DNA of 64,000 nt from Synechococcus sp. 1G10 (GTDB taxonomy: Bacteria; Cyanobacteriota; Cyanobacteriia; PCC-6307; Cyanobiaceae), in assembly GCF_002252625.1 (NCBI RefSeq), contig NZ_NQKW01000004.1, positions 62,001 through 126,000 on the forward strand, given 5' to 3'. The notes below the pieces were generated by a model. It saw only the letters and a program-made list of their open reading frames with translations. It had not been told where the DNA came from and ran no database searches. Position numbers and translations under genes: made by a program. Position 1 is the stretch's first letter. Every line of letters begins with the position of its first letter. Shown here in pieces: positions 9,248 to 18,137 of this stretch.

Positions 9248-10645
9248 TCAGCCGATCGCCGCCTCCAGCCGCTGGCGCAGCTCGGCAGTGAGCCTCTCCA
9301 CAGCCCCGCGGCGGTCGCTGCGGTAGGCGGTGCTGCTCTCGCCCACATCAATGGGCTCCGCCACCACCATCCGCACCCGCCAAGGGCCAAGCGCAGGCGG
9401 ACGCTCCTCCTCACGGCCACGAATCCAGGCGATCGCCCGCCAGAGGATCATCAGTACCTCCCCGTAGCGGTCGATGCTGGGCTTCTCGACCACGTAGGAG
9501 CCGCTCACCGTGGCGAAATGCTCCACCAGGCGCATGTGGCCCATGCGGATGTCCGCTTCCCGCGCCGACCAATCGACCAGACAACGCTGCACCTCGGACA
9601 GATCGTCCAGGTCGTCGCGGTAGATGCAGGCCCAGCCCGCCTGCTCGATGCGGCGGCAGCGCTCGCTGACAGTGCCCCTGGGGGAGAGCTGGAAGTGGGC
9701 CTCGGCCACGGCCAGGGCCTGCTCCCGCAGCCGGCTCAACCGCTCGAGGAAGTCAGCGGCTGGAGCGCACTCCTCCCCAGCCGGCGTCCGAGGCGCGCCA
9801 TCAATGCGCTGATAGAAGCCCTCAAGCAGGGAGAGCAGCCGCTCTGAGAGGGCGATCAGCCGTTCATAGCGCTGCTGCTGGGCCTGGTCGGGATCAGCGG
9901 GCAACGGGGAGCTGGCCATATTGGAGGTGGCCATCGGGGAGGTGGTGGATGGGCCGAGCAGGTCTTCCATGCACCCCAGCAGGCGATCGATGGGTCCCCA
10001 GTCGTCGCTGGTGGAGAGGTACTGAAGCCCTATCGGCACTATCAGCACCCGCTCGTGGCGCCCCGCCGCCGCCAGATCCTCACAGCACCAGAAGGCCATC
10101 TGGGCCAGCCCGGGCTCCAGGGGACTGAGCAGCTCGCCGTGGTTGTTGGTGGCGCCCTCCGGGGCTATCGCCAGTGGAAAGGGGCCGTGAGCGAAGAGAT
10201 CGCGGGCCGTCTTGAGGGCAAGGCGGTCCAGCTTGCCCCGCTGGATCGGGATACCGCCCAGCTTCGAGAGGATCCAGCCGGCGGACTCCCCCGCCCAGAG
10301 GGGAATGCCGCGGTCGTAGAGAAACTGGCTGTGGACCGGGGCCTTGAGGCTCAGCCCAGCTGCTCTGGCCGCCCGGGGCACCTCCCGCCAGAGCAGCTGG
10401 GCCATCACCAGCGGGTCGGTGGTGCTGGGGTGGCGGAAGGCGATCAGCAAGCGGCAGCGGCCGCTCTGGGCCTCGGCGAACAGGGCGGCAAGGCTCTCGC
10501 TGCCACTGGTCTCGAAATGCACCAGACCCCGGGAACGCAACAGCATGGGCAACGCGGCCCTGCAGAGCCGGTGCACCCAGCGGCTGTACTGCGGCGGGAT
10601 GAAACGAAGAGCCGGTTGGGCGGCCAGGATCCCGGCGCGAGGCAT
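9248..10645 (-). CDS. PlsC-like 1-acyl-glycerol-3-phosphate acyltransferase family protein
   Basis: A 465-residue acyltransferase of the PlsC/LPLAT superfamily, which acylates lysophosphatidate or related acceptors at the membrane. The catalytic HX4D box is RHPSTTD (H72-D77). A phosphate-binding type motif IAPEGATNN and a conserved IPIQRGK segment follow. It is about 200 residues longer than classical PlsC; the extra C-terminal half is helical and charged with no recognised domain. The hydrophobic GLGL-type membrane anchor of E. coli PlsC is not obvious. The substrate is therefore open. Confidence 0.83.
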   Translation of the reverse strand: MPRAGILAAQPALRFIPPQYSRWVHRLCRAALPMLLRSRGLVHFETSGSESLAALFAEAQSGRCRLLIAFRHPSTTDPLVMAQLLWREVPRAARAAGLSLKAPVHSQFLYDRGIPLWAGESAGWILSKLGGIPIQRGKLDRLALKTARDLFAHGPFPLAIAPEGATNNHGELLSPLEPGLAQMAFWCCEDLAAAGRHERVLIVPIGLQYLSTSDDWGPIDRLLGCMEDLLGPSTTSPMATSNMASSPLPADPDQAQQQRYERLIALSERLLSLLEGFYQRIDGAPRTPAGEECAPAADFLERLSRLREQALAVAEAHFQLSPRGTVSERCRRIEQAGWACIYRDDLDDLSEVQRCLVDWSAREADIRMGHMRLVEHFATVSGSYVVEKPSIDRYGEVLMILWRAIAWIRGREEERPPALGPWRVRMVVAEPIDVGESSTAYRSDRRGAVERLTAELRQRLEAAIG

Positions 10646-10664
10646 CAGCGGTCAGTGGGGGGCG

Positions 10665-11372
10665 TTAACGGGCGCTGTAGCGGTCGGATACCACCGACCA
10701 ATCGACCAGGGACCACCAGGCATCGAGGTAGTCGGCGCGACGGTTCTGGTACTTGAGGTAGTAGGCGTGCTCCCAGACGTCGTTGGCCAGCAGCGGTGTA
10801 CCGCCTCCCGGAACCAGGTCCATCAGGGGGTTGTCCTGGTTCGGGGTGGAGTTCACCTCGAGCTTGCCTTCGGAATCGGTGATCAGCCATACCCAGCCTG
10901 AGCCGAAGCGAGCCAGGCCTGCGGCCCGGAAAGCGGAGCGGAACTGCTCGATCGAGCCGAAGTCACGCACCAGGGCCTGCTGCAACTCCTCACTGGGCTC
11001 ACCCCCCTGCCCGGGCCGGGTGAGGGAGGCCCAGAAGAACGAATGGTTCCAGTGGCCACCAGCGTTGTTGCGCACGGCCGACGGGGCCTTGGAGGCCCGC
11101 GCCAGCAGGTCCTCCAGGCTGAGACCCTTCAGGGCCGGATCCCTGGCCACGGCGGCGTTGAGATTGTCCACGTAGGCCTGGTGATGGCGGTCGTGGTGGA
11201 TCGTCATCGTGGTGGCATCGATCGCCGGCTCCAGGGCATTGGCGGGATAGGGGAGGGCCGGGAGCGTGAAGGCTGGCGCCGCCGCCCAGGCCCCCTGGCC
11301 AGGCCAGAGCAGCAGCAGCACCAGCACCAGCAGCGGCGGGAAGGCCCCCAGGGCGCCAAGGATCCGTCGCAT
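10665..11372 (-). CDS. sodA: Superoxide dismutase [Mn], exported
   Basis: Dismutates superoxide to oxygen and peroxide. The 235-residue protein carries an N-terminal hydrophobic segment (residues about 10-24, then AWA at 28-30), indicating a signal peptide or membrane anchor and action in periplasm or thylakoid lumen. Metal ligands by alignment with E. coli SodA are H59, H110, D198 and H202. Gln in NPNQD-type context (Q179) and Gly before WNH favour manganese over iron. ATG 11372 was chosen because upstream sequence overlaps pyrF. Confidence 0.92.
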   Translation of the reverse strand: MRRILGALGAFPPLLVLVLLLLWPGQGAWAAAPAFTLPALPYPANALEPAIDATTMTIHHDRHHQAYVDNLNAAVARDPALKGLSLEDLLARASKAPSAVRNNAGGHWNHSFFWASLTRPGQGGEPSEELQQALVRDFGSIEQFRSAFRAAGLARFGSGWVWLITDSEGKLEVNSTPNQDNPLMDLVPGGGTPLLANDVWEHAYYLKYQNRRADYLDAWWSLVDWSVVSDRYSAR

Positions 11373-11458
11373 CGTCCAGGCCCGGGTGATCACCAGCCAA
11401 GTATGGACAGATCGCCAGAAAACGCTGGAAAACGGACCCCTGGCTGCCTCTGCGGAGT

Positions 11459-12205
11459 TCAACCCAGCTCGGCGCAGCAGGCAGCAAAGGCGGCAGCTGG
11501 ATCGGCGGCGGCACTGATCGGCCGACCGATCACCAACCGGCTGGCTCCCGCACTGAGGGCGTCCGCAGGGGTCATCACCCGCCGCTGATCGCCCGCCGCC
11601 GCCCCGGCAGGACGGATGCCGGGGGTGACCAGGGCGAAGGGCTCGGGGTGAACCCGGCGCAAGGCCGCCACCTCCTGGGGGGAGCAGACCGCCCCACCGA
11701 TGCCGGCGGCCACCGCCAGCGCCGCCAGACGGGGCACGTAGACCTCGGGCGATTCCGCCACCGCCAGCTCGGCCTTGAAGCGCGCCGCCTCCCAGCTGGT
11801 GAGCACGGTTACCGCCAGCAGGGTGGGCGGGTGAAGATCCTCCATGGCCGCCCCCTCGAGAGCACCGGCCTGGGCCGCCTCAAGAGCTTCCCGGCCTGCG
11901 CTGGCATGGACCGTGATCAGCTCCGCTCCGAGCCGGGCGGCACTGCGGCAGGCGCCGGCCATGGTGGCAGGGATGTCGTGGAATTTGAGATCGAGGAACA
12001 CCCGCAGGCCCTCGCCTCGCAGCTGCCGCACCACCTCGGGGCCAGCGGAGCAGAACAGCTCCAGCCCAACCTTCACCACGCGCAGATCGGGAATCGATGC
12101 CACCAGCGCCAGGGCCGAGGCGGCATCGGGCCGATCGAGCGCCAGGATGATCTTCTCGGCAGCTGGCCCGCCGGTTCCAGGAGTGGTCGTGGTGCTGACG
12201 CTCAC
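11459..12205 (-). CDS. pyrF: Orotidine 5'-phosphate decarboxylase
   Basis: Last step of de novo UMP synthesis. The 248-residue TIM barrel has the catalytic DLKFHDIP motif (K74 with flanking aspartates), the N-terminal ALDRPD, and the C-terminal phosphate loop VTPGIRP and VIGRPI. The start is GTG 12205, whose last bases overlap the tyrS stop (GTGA, four-base overlap), so the two genes are translationally coupled. Confidence 0.95.
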   Translation of the reverse strand: MSVSTTTTPGTGGPAAEKIILALDRPDAASALALVASIPDLRVVKVGLELFCSAGPEVVRQLRGEGLRVFLDLKFHDIPATMAGACRSAARLGAELITVHASAGREALEAAQAGALEGAAMEDLHPPTLLAVTVLTSWEAARFKAELAVAESPEVYVPRLAALAVAAGIGGAVCSPQEVAALRRVHPEPFALVTPGIRPAGAAAGDQRRVMTPADALSAGASRLVIGRPISAAADPAAAFAACCAELG

Positions 12206-13437
12206 GCCACCAGCCGCAGGAAGGTCTTCTTGCCCAGTTGCAGCACCCGGCCCTCCAGCTCGGAGGCGGTGCTGAAGCTGCGGTTCACATCCGTGAGCTT
12301 CTCGCCATCGAGGCGCACCCCGCCGCCCTGGATCTGGCGCCGTGCCTCACTGCTGCTCACGCAGAGGCCGAGGGCGCTGAGCAGCTGGAAGGCCTTGGCG
12401 GGGAAGCTGAGGGCGGCGAGCGAGGCTTCCGGGACCGTCCGGGCCACCATCTCCCCGGCCACCAGGTTGGCGGCATCGGCCTGGGCGGTGCTGGCGGCGT
12501 CCAGGCCATGACACGCCGCCGTGATCGCCAGAGCCAGGGCCTTCTGGCGCTCCCTTGGGCTTGTTGGCCAGTGGGCCGGATCCAGGTCGGTGAGCAGGGT
12601 CAGATACTGATCAGCCACCGCATCGGGCACTTTTTCCAGCTTGGAATACATCGCCAGCGGCCCCTCATTCAGGCCCACGGTGTTGCCCAGGCTCTTGCTC
12701 ATCTTCTGCACCCCGTCGAGCCCCGGCAAGATCGGCAGCAGCAGACCGAACTGGGGCCGCTGGCCGAAGTGGCGCTGCAGGTCGCGGCCCATGGCCACGT
12801 TGAATTTCTGATCGGTGCCCCCCAGCTCGAGGTCGGAGGCCACCGCCACCGAGTCGTAGCCCTGGAGCAGCGGGTAGAGGAATTCATGCAGTGAGATGGG
12901 GGTGCCTGATACATAGCGGTTGGCGAACTCCTCCTTGGCCAGCATCTGACCCACGGTGGACGTGCCCAACAGCTCGATCACCTGGGGCAGATCAAGACCT
13001 GCCAGCCACTCACTGTTGCGGCGCACCTCCAGGCGGCCGGGAGTGGTGAAATCGAGCAAAGCCCGCTCCGGAGGTTGCCCCAGACCCAACTGAACCAGGT
13101 AGGTGTCGGCATTGGCTTCAACCTCGGCCGCGCTCAGCTGCACCCTGGTGGCGCTCTTGCCGCTTGGATCGCCTATGCGGGCGGTGAAGTCGCCGATGAT
13201 CAGCACCGCCGTGTGGCCGGCATCCTGGAAGGCGCGCAGCTTGCGGAACAGGATCGAGTGACCGAGATGGATGTCGGTGCCGGTGGGATCGATTCCCAGC
13301 TTGATGCGCAGGGGACGCGCGTCGTTGGCGGCCTGCTTAAGCCGCTCAGCCAGGGATTGATCTGGATCCCCCGGCGCTCCGGCGGGAAAGAGATCGGCCA
13401 GTCCCCGCTCCAGCCAAGGCGGCAAACCCTCCCCCAT
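12202..13437 (-). CDS. tyrS: Tyrosyl-tRNA synthetase
   Basis: Class I aminoacyl-tRNA synthetase charging tRNA-Tyr. The 411-residue protein has the HIGH-class motif HLGH (57-60), LGGTDQKFN for tyrosine binding, and KMSKS ([10 protein letters not shown]). The C-terminal S4 RNA-binding domain is at about residues 345-405 ([21 protein letters not shown]). It begins a short operon with pyrF. Confidence 0.96.
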   Translation of the reverse strand: MGEGLPPWLERGLADLFPAGAPGDPDQSLAERLKQAANDARPLRIKLGIDPTGTDIHLGHSILFRKLRAFQDAGHTAVLIIGDFTARIGDPSGKSATRVQLSAAEVEANADTYLVQLGLGQPPERALLDFTTPGRLEVRRNSEWLAGLDLPQVIELLGTSTVGQMLAKEEFANRYVSGTPISLHEFLYPLLQGYDSVAVASDLELGGTDQKFNVAMGRDLQRHFGQRPQFGLLLPILPGLDGVQKMSKSLGNTVGLNEGPLAMYSKLEKVPDAVADQYLTLLTDLDPAHWPTSPRERQKALALAITAACHGLDAASTAQADAANLVAGEMVARTVPEASLAALSFPAKAFQLLSALGLCVSSSEARRQIQGGGVRLDGEKLTDVNRSFSTASELEGRVLQLGKKTFLRLVA

Positions 13438-13484
13438 CCGTGCACCCTGCGTCAGGGCGGATCGTAGGAAGCCGCCGGCCAGGC

Positions 13485-13808
13485 TCAGGCACTGGCCTCC
13501 AGTTCGCGCTTCATCCGCTCCAGGGTCTGGTGCATCTGGGTGAACATCTGCTCGGGCGTCATACCGAACTGCCCCAGCTGGGTGCGGAGCTGCTCAACTG
13601 TGAGCTTCGCCTGGAAATCCTCGGAGAGCTCAAAGCGTTTCATAAACACCTGATAGCGGCCCATCAGACCCTCCATCTGGTCGATGAACAGCTTCTTGCC
13701 TTCCCGGTCAAACTTGCCGTAGTCGCCCCCCAGCTGGGTCATCTGCTGGTAATCGGTGAACAGCCGCTTGGCTTCATCCTGAACGATCTCGGATTCGAAG
13801 AAGGCCAT
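13485..13808 (-). CDS. DUF1825 family protein
   Basis: A 107-residue acidic, all-helical protein starting [17 protein letters not shown], with long amphipathic helices and many Phe/Met/Gln residues. It matches the cyanobacteria-specific DUF1825 family of unknown function. No signal peptide or membrane segment is visible. It lies 47 bp upstream of tyrS on the same strand. Confidence 0.85.
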   Translation of the reverse strand: MAFFESEIVQDEAKRLFTDYQQMTQLGGDYGKFDREGKKLFIDQMEGLMGRYQVFMKRFELSEDFQAKLTVEQLRTQLGQFGMTPEQMFTQMHQTLERMKRELEASA

Positions 13809-13939
13809 GGGGCGTGCCAGGCGTTAGGCGATGAAGACGATTCTGAGGGCCTCCAGCGCCCGGGGCGAGTACGGATTGGCGTAACAGCCAGGCCGCAGCC
13901 GCTAACTTCCCTCCAGTTGCGCGGAGCCTTCCCAGCGCC

Positions 13940-14641
13940 ATGGCCAAGGGGCACTGGTTGGATCCCCTCGCCCGCAGCCTGCTGGAGGTCACGGGTCAGA
14001 TTCGCCGTGACCCCGAGCGCCGGAGGCCCGAAAGCGGTGAGCCCGAAAGCCGTGAGCCGGAAAGCCGTGGCGACGACAGCGTCGATCGCGACCTGCTGGC
14101 CCTCAAGCTTGCTCAGAAGCCCGGCCTGCGCCTTCGCAGTGCTGAAGAGGTGCGCCAGGCCGCGGCCCTGGGCTGGCGTCTGGATGTGAACCGCGCCACC
14201 GCCGCCGACTGGCTGCGCCTGCCGGGCTGCACTCCCAGCCACGTGGACCTGCTGCTGCGCCTGCAGAGCGGTGGCGTGCAGCTGAGCGGGACGGAGGATC
14301 TCCAGAACCTTCTCCATGTCGACGGGGAGCTGATCCGCAGCTGGACGCCCTTGCTGGAATTCCGCTGGTATGGCGAGCCGCCGCCGGCACGCCCTGCACC
14401 GCTGGATCTGAACCGCTGCAGGGCCGAGCAGCTCGGGACCCAGCTCGCGCTGGAGGAGTCCCGCTGCCGGCGCCTGCTGCAGGAGCGCAGCCGGGCACCC
14501 TTCCGTGACCTGGCCGATCTCCAGCAGCGCTTGCAACTTCCTGCCGAGCTGGTGGAGGGCCTGATCGGGCGGGTGTGCTTCGGCCAGGGGCCCATCGGCC
14601 CCGAGTTACCAAGGCCGCCCCGGCCGCCGGCCTCGCGCTGA
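13940..14641 (+). CDS. ComEA-like helix-hairpin-helix DNA-binding protein
   Basis: A 233-residue protein with two ComEA-type helix-hairpin-helix regions: LDVNRATAADWLRLPGCTPSHVDLLLRL (from about residue 81) and LDLNRCRAEQLGTQLALEESRCRRLL (from about 154), each beginning with the L-D-x-N-x-A/C signature. Unlike ComEA it has no signal peptide or membrane anchor, so it is probably cytoplasmic. Residues 30-44 are three tandem PESxE units. Its stop lies two bases before a GIY-YIG-like gene. DNA binding is inferred from the fold. Confidence 0.8.
   Translation: MAKGHWLDPLARSLLEVTGQIRRDPERRRPESGEPESREPESRGDDSVDRDLLALKLAQKPGLRLRSAEEVRQAAALGWRLDVNRATAADWLRLPGCTPSHVDLLLRLQSGGVQLSGTEDLQNLLHVDGELIRSWTPLLEFRWYGEPPPARPAPLDLNRCRAEQLGTQLALEESRCRRLLQERSRAPFRDLADLQQRLQLPAELVEGLIGRVCFGQGPIGPELPRPPRPPASR
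14027..14071 (+). repeat. Three 15-bp tandem repeats in the HhH gene
   Basis: Units at 14027-14041, 14042-14056 and 14057-14071 follow the pattern CCCGAAAGCCGTGAG with one to three changes. They are in frame and encode PESGE, PESRE and PESRG, forming a charged linker. A site for length variation between strains. Confidence 0.85.
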
Positions 14642-14643
14642 GC

Positions 14644-15267
14644 ATGACCATGGGACGCCAGCAGGAACTGTTCCAGGGGGGTGCCCCCAGCGCTGGCGGC
14701 GCGGCCCCAGCGGCGCCTCCCCTGCTGCGAGACCAGCTGCTCGAGTGGCAACGGCGCCTGGCTGAGTTTCAGGGGCCGCTGTTCGAGGGCCGCGCCAGCG
14801 AGCATCTGCAGGCCAGCCTCTTTGGCGCGGACCCCAGCACCGGCGACAGCGGCGACGGGGATCCCGAGGGGCGAGCCAACAGTTTCGACCCCCTGGCCTT
14901 CCAGGCTCAGAACCTGCAGTTCTGGCGCTGGCCGGAACCGCCCCAGCTGGGCCCTGCCCTCTACCTGGTGATGGACCGACCGCCGCGGCTGACCACGCCG
15001 CTGCTGCTCTACGTGGGCGAGACCGGCCAGGCCGACCGGCGCTGGAAAGGTGAGCACGACTGCAAGGGCTACCTGGCGGCCTATGGCGAGGCCATGGGCC
15101 AGGCGGACCTGGAGACCCGCTGCAGCATCCGTTTCTGCTGCGACGTGCCGGTCCGTGTGCGGCCACGGCGGGCCCTGGAGCAGGCCCTGATCCGCCGCTG
15201 GCAGCCACCGTTCAACAAGGAGACCCGCCAGCGCTGGAGCACCCCGTTCACCAGCGATCCGGTCTGA
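14644..15267 (+). CDS. GIY-YIG nuclease-like protein
   Basis: A 207-residue protein. Its C-terminal part resembles a GIY-YIG endonuclease: LLLYVGETGQADRRW supplies the second tyrosine and the arginine, GEHDCKGYL the following helix, and EQALIRRWQPPFN the catalytic glutamate and terminal asparagine. The first GIY element is degenerate (LLLY). The N-terminal ~100 residues are low-complexity Ala/Gly/Pro then helical. ATG 14644 starts two bases after the HhH gene stop; ATG 14650 is also possible. Nuclease activity is inferred, not proven. Confidence 0.68.
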   Translation: MTMGRQQELFQGGAPSAGGAAPAAPPLLRDQLLEWQRRLAEFQGPLFEGRASEHLQASLFGADPSTGDSGDGDPEGRANSFDPLAFQAQNLQFWRWPEPPQLGPALYLVMDRPPRLTTPLLLYVGETGQADRRWKGEHDCKGYLAAYGEAMGQADLETRCSIRFCCDVPVRVRPRRALEQALIRRWQPPFNKETRQRWSTPFTSDPV

Positions 15268-15305
15268 GCGCCGTCGCTACGATCGCGGCCCGATGACCGG
15301 CCCCC

Positions 15306-16781
15306 ATGGAGTTCAGCTGTCCCTCCACCTCGCTGGCCGAATGGAGCGGTGACACCCTTGGTGTCGGCCTGTTCCAGGGCGAGACGGGCGAGCGCCTCGT
15401 GGCCCTCGAAGCACGCTTCGGCCCCGGACTGCAGGCGCTGCTGGAGCGCCAGAGCTTCAAGGGCAAGCCAGGCGAGTGCGTCACCCTCACCCAGCTCCAG
15501 GCCACTCCTGTGCGGCTGGTGCTGGTGGGACTGGGAGAACCGGGCCGCTTCGATCTCGACGCCCTGCGCAGCAGTGCGGCCGCCATCGCCACTGCTGCAG
15601 GTCCTGGCCTCAGGCTGGGTCTGGCCCTGCCCACCGAGGGGCTTGACCCTCGTTCAGCGGCGCGGGCCATGGCCGAGGCCGTCCGTCTGAGCCTTTACAT
15701 CGATCAGCGCTTCCGCAGTGAGGCCGACCCCAAGCCCATCCCCGAGGTCGTCAACCTGCTGGGACTGGCCCAGGGGGCCGCTGCCGGCCTTGAGGGGGTT
15801 GCTGCCACCTGCGCGGGCGTGGAACTGGCACGGCAGCTGGTGGCTGCCCCACCGAACGTGGTCACCCCCCAGGCCCTCGCCGACGCCGCCGCGACCATCG
15901 CCGGGGAGTTCGGCCTGGAGCTGAAGGTGCTGGAGCGCTCCGACTGCGCGGCGCTCGGCATGGGCGCCTATCTCGGGGTGGCCCAGGGCTCCAGCCTGCC
16001 CCCCAAGTTCATTCATCTCACGTACCACCCCGAGGGCGAAGCCAACCGCCGGCTGGTGCTGATCGGCAAGGGCGTCACCTTCGATTCCGGCGGCTACAAC
16101 CTCAAAACGGCAGGCTCCCAGATCGAGATGATGAAATACGACATGGGCGGCAGTGCCGCTGTGCTCGGAGCCGCCCGGGCGATCGCCGAACTGCGGCCGG
16201 CCGGCGTGGAGGTGCACGTGATCGTGGCCGCCTGCGAAAACATGATCAGCGGCGAGGCGATCCACCCAGGCGACATCCTCACCGCCTCCAACGGCAAAAC
16301 CATCGAGGTGAACAACACCGACGCGGAGGGCCGCCTCACCCTCGCCGATGCCCTCGTGTACGCAGCCAAGCTGGAACCTGATGCCATGGTGGATCTGGCC
16401 ACACTCACCGGGGCCTGCGTGATCGCCCTGGGCGAGGAGATCGCCGGCCTGTGGTCCGCCAGCGACAACCTGGCCGAAGCGCTGGTTGAGGCGGGGCGCA
16501 GCAGTGGGGAGACCTTCTGGCGGATGCCATTGCAAGCCTCCTACAAGAAGGGGCTCAAGAGCCCGGTCGCCGACATGAAGAACACCGGACCCCGCCCGGG
16601 CGGGGCCATCACCGCTGCGCTGTTCCTGCAGGATTTCGTGCCTGCCGATCTGGCCTGGGCTCACCTGGACATCGCCGGTACGGTCTGGAGCGACAAGGGA
16701 CGGGGCCTCGACCCCGCTGGTGCCACCGGCTTCGGCGTCCGCACCCTGGTGGAGTGGGTGAGCTGCGGAGGTGCGGCTTAG
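15306..16781 (+). CDS. pepA: Leucyl aminopeptidase (M17, cytosol aminopeptidase)
   Basis: Hexameric di-metal aminopeptidase that removes N-terminal residues from peptides. The 491-residue protein has the M17 catalytic domain with LIGKGVTFDSGGYNLK (first metal-binding Lys/Asp), MKYDMGGSAAV and the signature NNTDAEGRL. The N-terminal macro-like domain is shorter and more variable, as usual. The start is ATG 15306. Confidence 0.95.
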   Translation: MEFSCPSTSLAEWSGDTLGVGLFQGETGERLVALEARFGPGLQALLERQSFKGKPGECVTLTQLQATPVRLVLVGLGEPGRFDLDALRSSAAAIATAAGPGLRLGLALPTEGLDPRSAARAMAEAVRLSLYIDQRFRSEADPKPIPEVVNLLGLAQGAAAGLEGVAATCAGVELARQLVAAPPNVVTPQALADAAATIAGEFGLELKVLERSDCAALGMGAYLGVAQGSSLPPKFIHLTYHPEGEANRRLVLIGKGVTFDSGGYNLKTAGSQIEMMKYDMGGSAAVLGAARAIAELRPAGVEVHVIVAACENMISGEAIHPGDILTASNGKTIEVNNTDAEGRLTLADALVYAAKLEPDAMVDLATLTGACVIALGEEIAGLWSASDNLAEALVEAGRSSGETFWRMPLQASYKKGLKSPVADMKNTGPRPGGAITAALFLQDFVPADLAWAHLDIAGTVWSDKGRGLDPAGATGFGVRTLVEWVSCGGAA

Positions 16782-16813
16782 GGTTGGCACCGCTGACGCC
16801 GGACCCCGACGCC

Positions 16814-17083
16814 ATGGCTGCTCAGAAGATCCGCTGGTACATCCGCGCTCAGCTGGGGGTCCTGCTCCTGCCGCTGGGTCTCTGTCTGGTGGGAGAGGCC
16901 ATCACCCGCCGCACCCTCCAACTGGCGGCGCTCAGTCAGAAACTGGCCGAACCGGGTCCCTGGTTCTGGTACGGAACCCTCGGTCTGATCTGTGTGACTG
17001 CAGGTGTGGGCCTGATGGTGGAAAGCGGCCTGCTGCGCGGTTACCCCCGCAGCCCCCGCTCGGGAGCTGGCAACCCCAACTGA
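16814..17083 (+). CDS. Small two-helix membrane protein, unknown function
   Basis: An 89-residue protein with two hydrophobic segments (about residues 13-30 and 52-72) separated by a short polar loop (TRRTLQLAALSQKLAEPG). It resembles short conserved membrane proteins of picocyanobacteria, but I cannot name a family. ATG 16814 was chosen because the frame upstream overlaps the pepA end. It converges on the next gene with six bases between them. Confidence 0.65.
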   Translation: MAAQKIRWYIRAQLGVLLLPLGLCLVGEAITRRTLQLAALSQKLAEPGPWFWYGTLGLICVTAGVGLMVESGLLRGYPRSPRSGAGNPN

Positions 17084-17089
17084 GGAGGC

Positions 17090-17323
17090 TCAGGCAGCCA
17101 CGGGACTCGCCGACGTGCCCATCAACGACTGGGACTCCCGAGCGCTCGGATCCCTGGAGTTCTCCAGCAGGCTGTCCGGTTCCTCCAGTTCATGAATCTG
17201 CCAGCGGGCCCGCTCGCCAAATGAGGCCAGCAGGCGGTCAAGATCATCAACCGCTTGCTTGGGACTGGTGTAAGGCCCGATGTGGCGAGTCACCAGACCG
17301 TCCCGGATCGTCAGCAGATACAT
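17090..17323 (-). CDS. Small conserved-type hypothetical protein
   Basis: A 77-residue soluble protein starting MYLLTIRDGLVTRHIGPYTSPKQAVDDLDRLLA. A beta-hairpin-like N-terminus is followed by one amphipathic helix and an acidic Ser-rich tail. The pattern (RDG, GPY, helix) looks like a structured small domain rather than a chance frame, but I do not recognise the family. The start at ATG 17323 is preferred over a start nine bases upstream. Confidence 0.6.
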   Translation of the reverse strand: MYLLTIRDGLVTRHIGPYTSPKQAVDDLDRLLASFGERARWQIHELEEPDSLLENSRDPSARESQSLMGTSASPVAA

Positions 17324-17424
17324 ACAACCCACGCAACCTTGGCTCCGTATGGATTTACCGTAAGCGGCCAGCTCGGATCTGTGAAGGGTCGAAAGCTTCC
17401 CCTTTCAGCCTGCAGGAACCGATT

Positions 17425-18051
17425 TCAGATTTTCGGACGCCACGGCAGCGACCCCCGAGCACGTGAGCCCCAGACCTGATCAAGCCGCCGGTCGCGGCCG
17501 CAGGACCAGCGGTAGTAGGTGTACTGGACCTTGTTGCGATCGGCGTAGTTCTGGTGATACGGCTCAGCAGGCCAGAACTGCGTGAGCTCCCGGATCTCCA
17601 CCTTGATGGCGCTGGGCTTGAGCCCCAGCTCCCGGGCGGCCGAGGCCAGGCTGGTTCGGGCCTGATCCCGCTGGGCGGTGCCGCGGCTGAAGATCACGGG
17701 CCGGTAGCTGGGGCCTCGGTCACAGAACTGACCCCCGCCATCCAGGGGATCCACGTTCCGCCAGTAGGCGCGCAGGAGCGTGGGCAGATTGATCCGGGCC
17801 GTATCGAAGCGGACGCGCACACTCTCGATGTGGCCGGTGCCGCCAGCCGTCACCTGGCGATAGGTGGGGTTGCTGACACTGCCACCACTGAAGCCGCTGA
17901 CCGCCTCCACAACCCCAGGCAGGGATTCGAGATCGTGCTCAAGGCACCAGAAGCAACCGCCGGCCAGCACGGCCTCCTCGATGGCAGCCAGCGCTGGTGC
18001 GGCGGGCATGACGAGCAGCAGCAGCGTCAGCAGCCATGGGAAGAGCCTCAT
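17425..18051 (-). CDS. msrA: Peptide-methionine (S)-S-oxide reductase, exported
   Basis: Reduces the S-form of methionine sulfoxide in proteins. The 208-residue protein begins with a signal peptide (MRLFPWLLTLLLLV, AxA-like cleavage near residue 20-23), so it likely acts outside the cytoplasm. The catalytic motif GCFWC is at 32-36. Substrate-binding GFSGG, TGHIESV and the Tyr-containing YHQNY are present. A further Cys (WSCGRD) near the C-terminus may be the resolving cysteine. ATG 18051 was chosen because the signal peptide starts there. Confidence 0.93.
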   Translation of the reverse strand: MRLFPWLLTLLLLVMPAAPALAAIEEAVLAGGCFWCLEHDLESLPGVVEAVSGFSGGSVSNPTYRQVTAGGTGHIESVRVRFDTARINLPTLLRAYWRNVDPLDGGGQFCDRGPSYRPVIFSRGTAQRDQARTSLASAARELGLKPSAIKVEIRELTQFWPAEPYHQNYADRNKVQYTYYRWSCGRDRRLDQVWGSRARGSLPWRPKI

Positions 18052-18137
18052 GGACAGCCTGAGCCAGGGCGGTTCAAGCTGGATTCGCCTGTTTTCAGAC
18101 CCTGGGCCGGAGCCGTCCTGGCGTCTGAGCGATGGCT

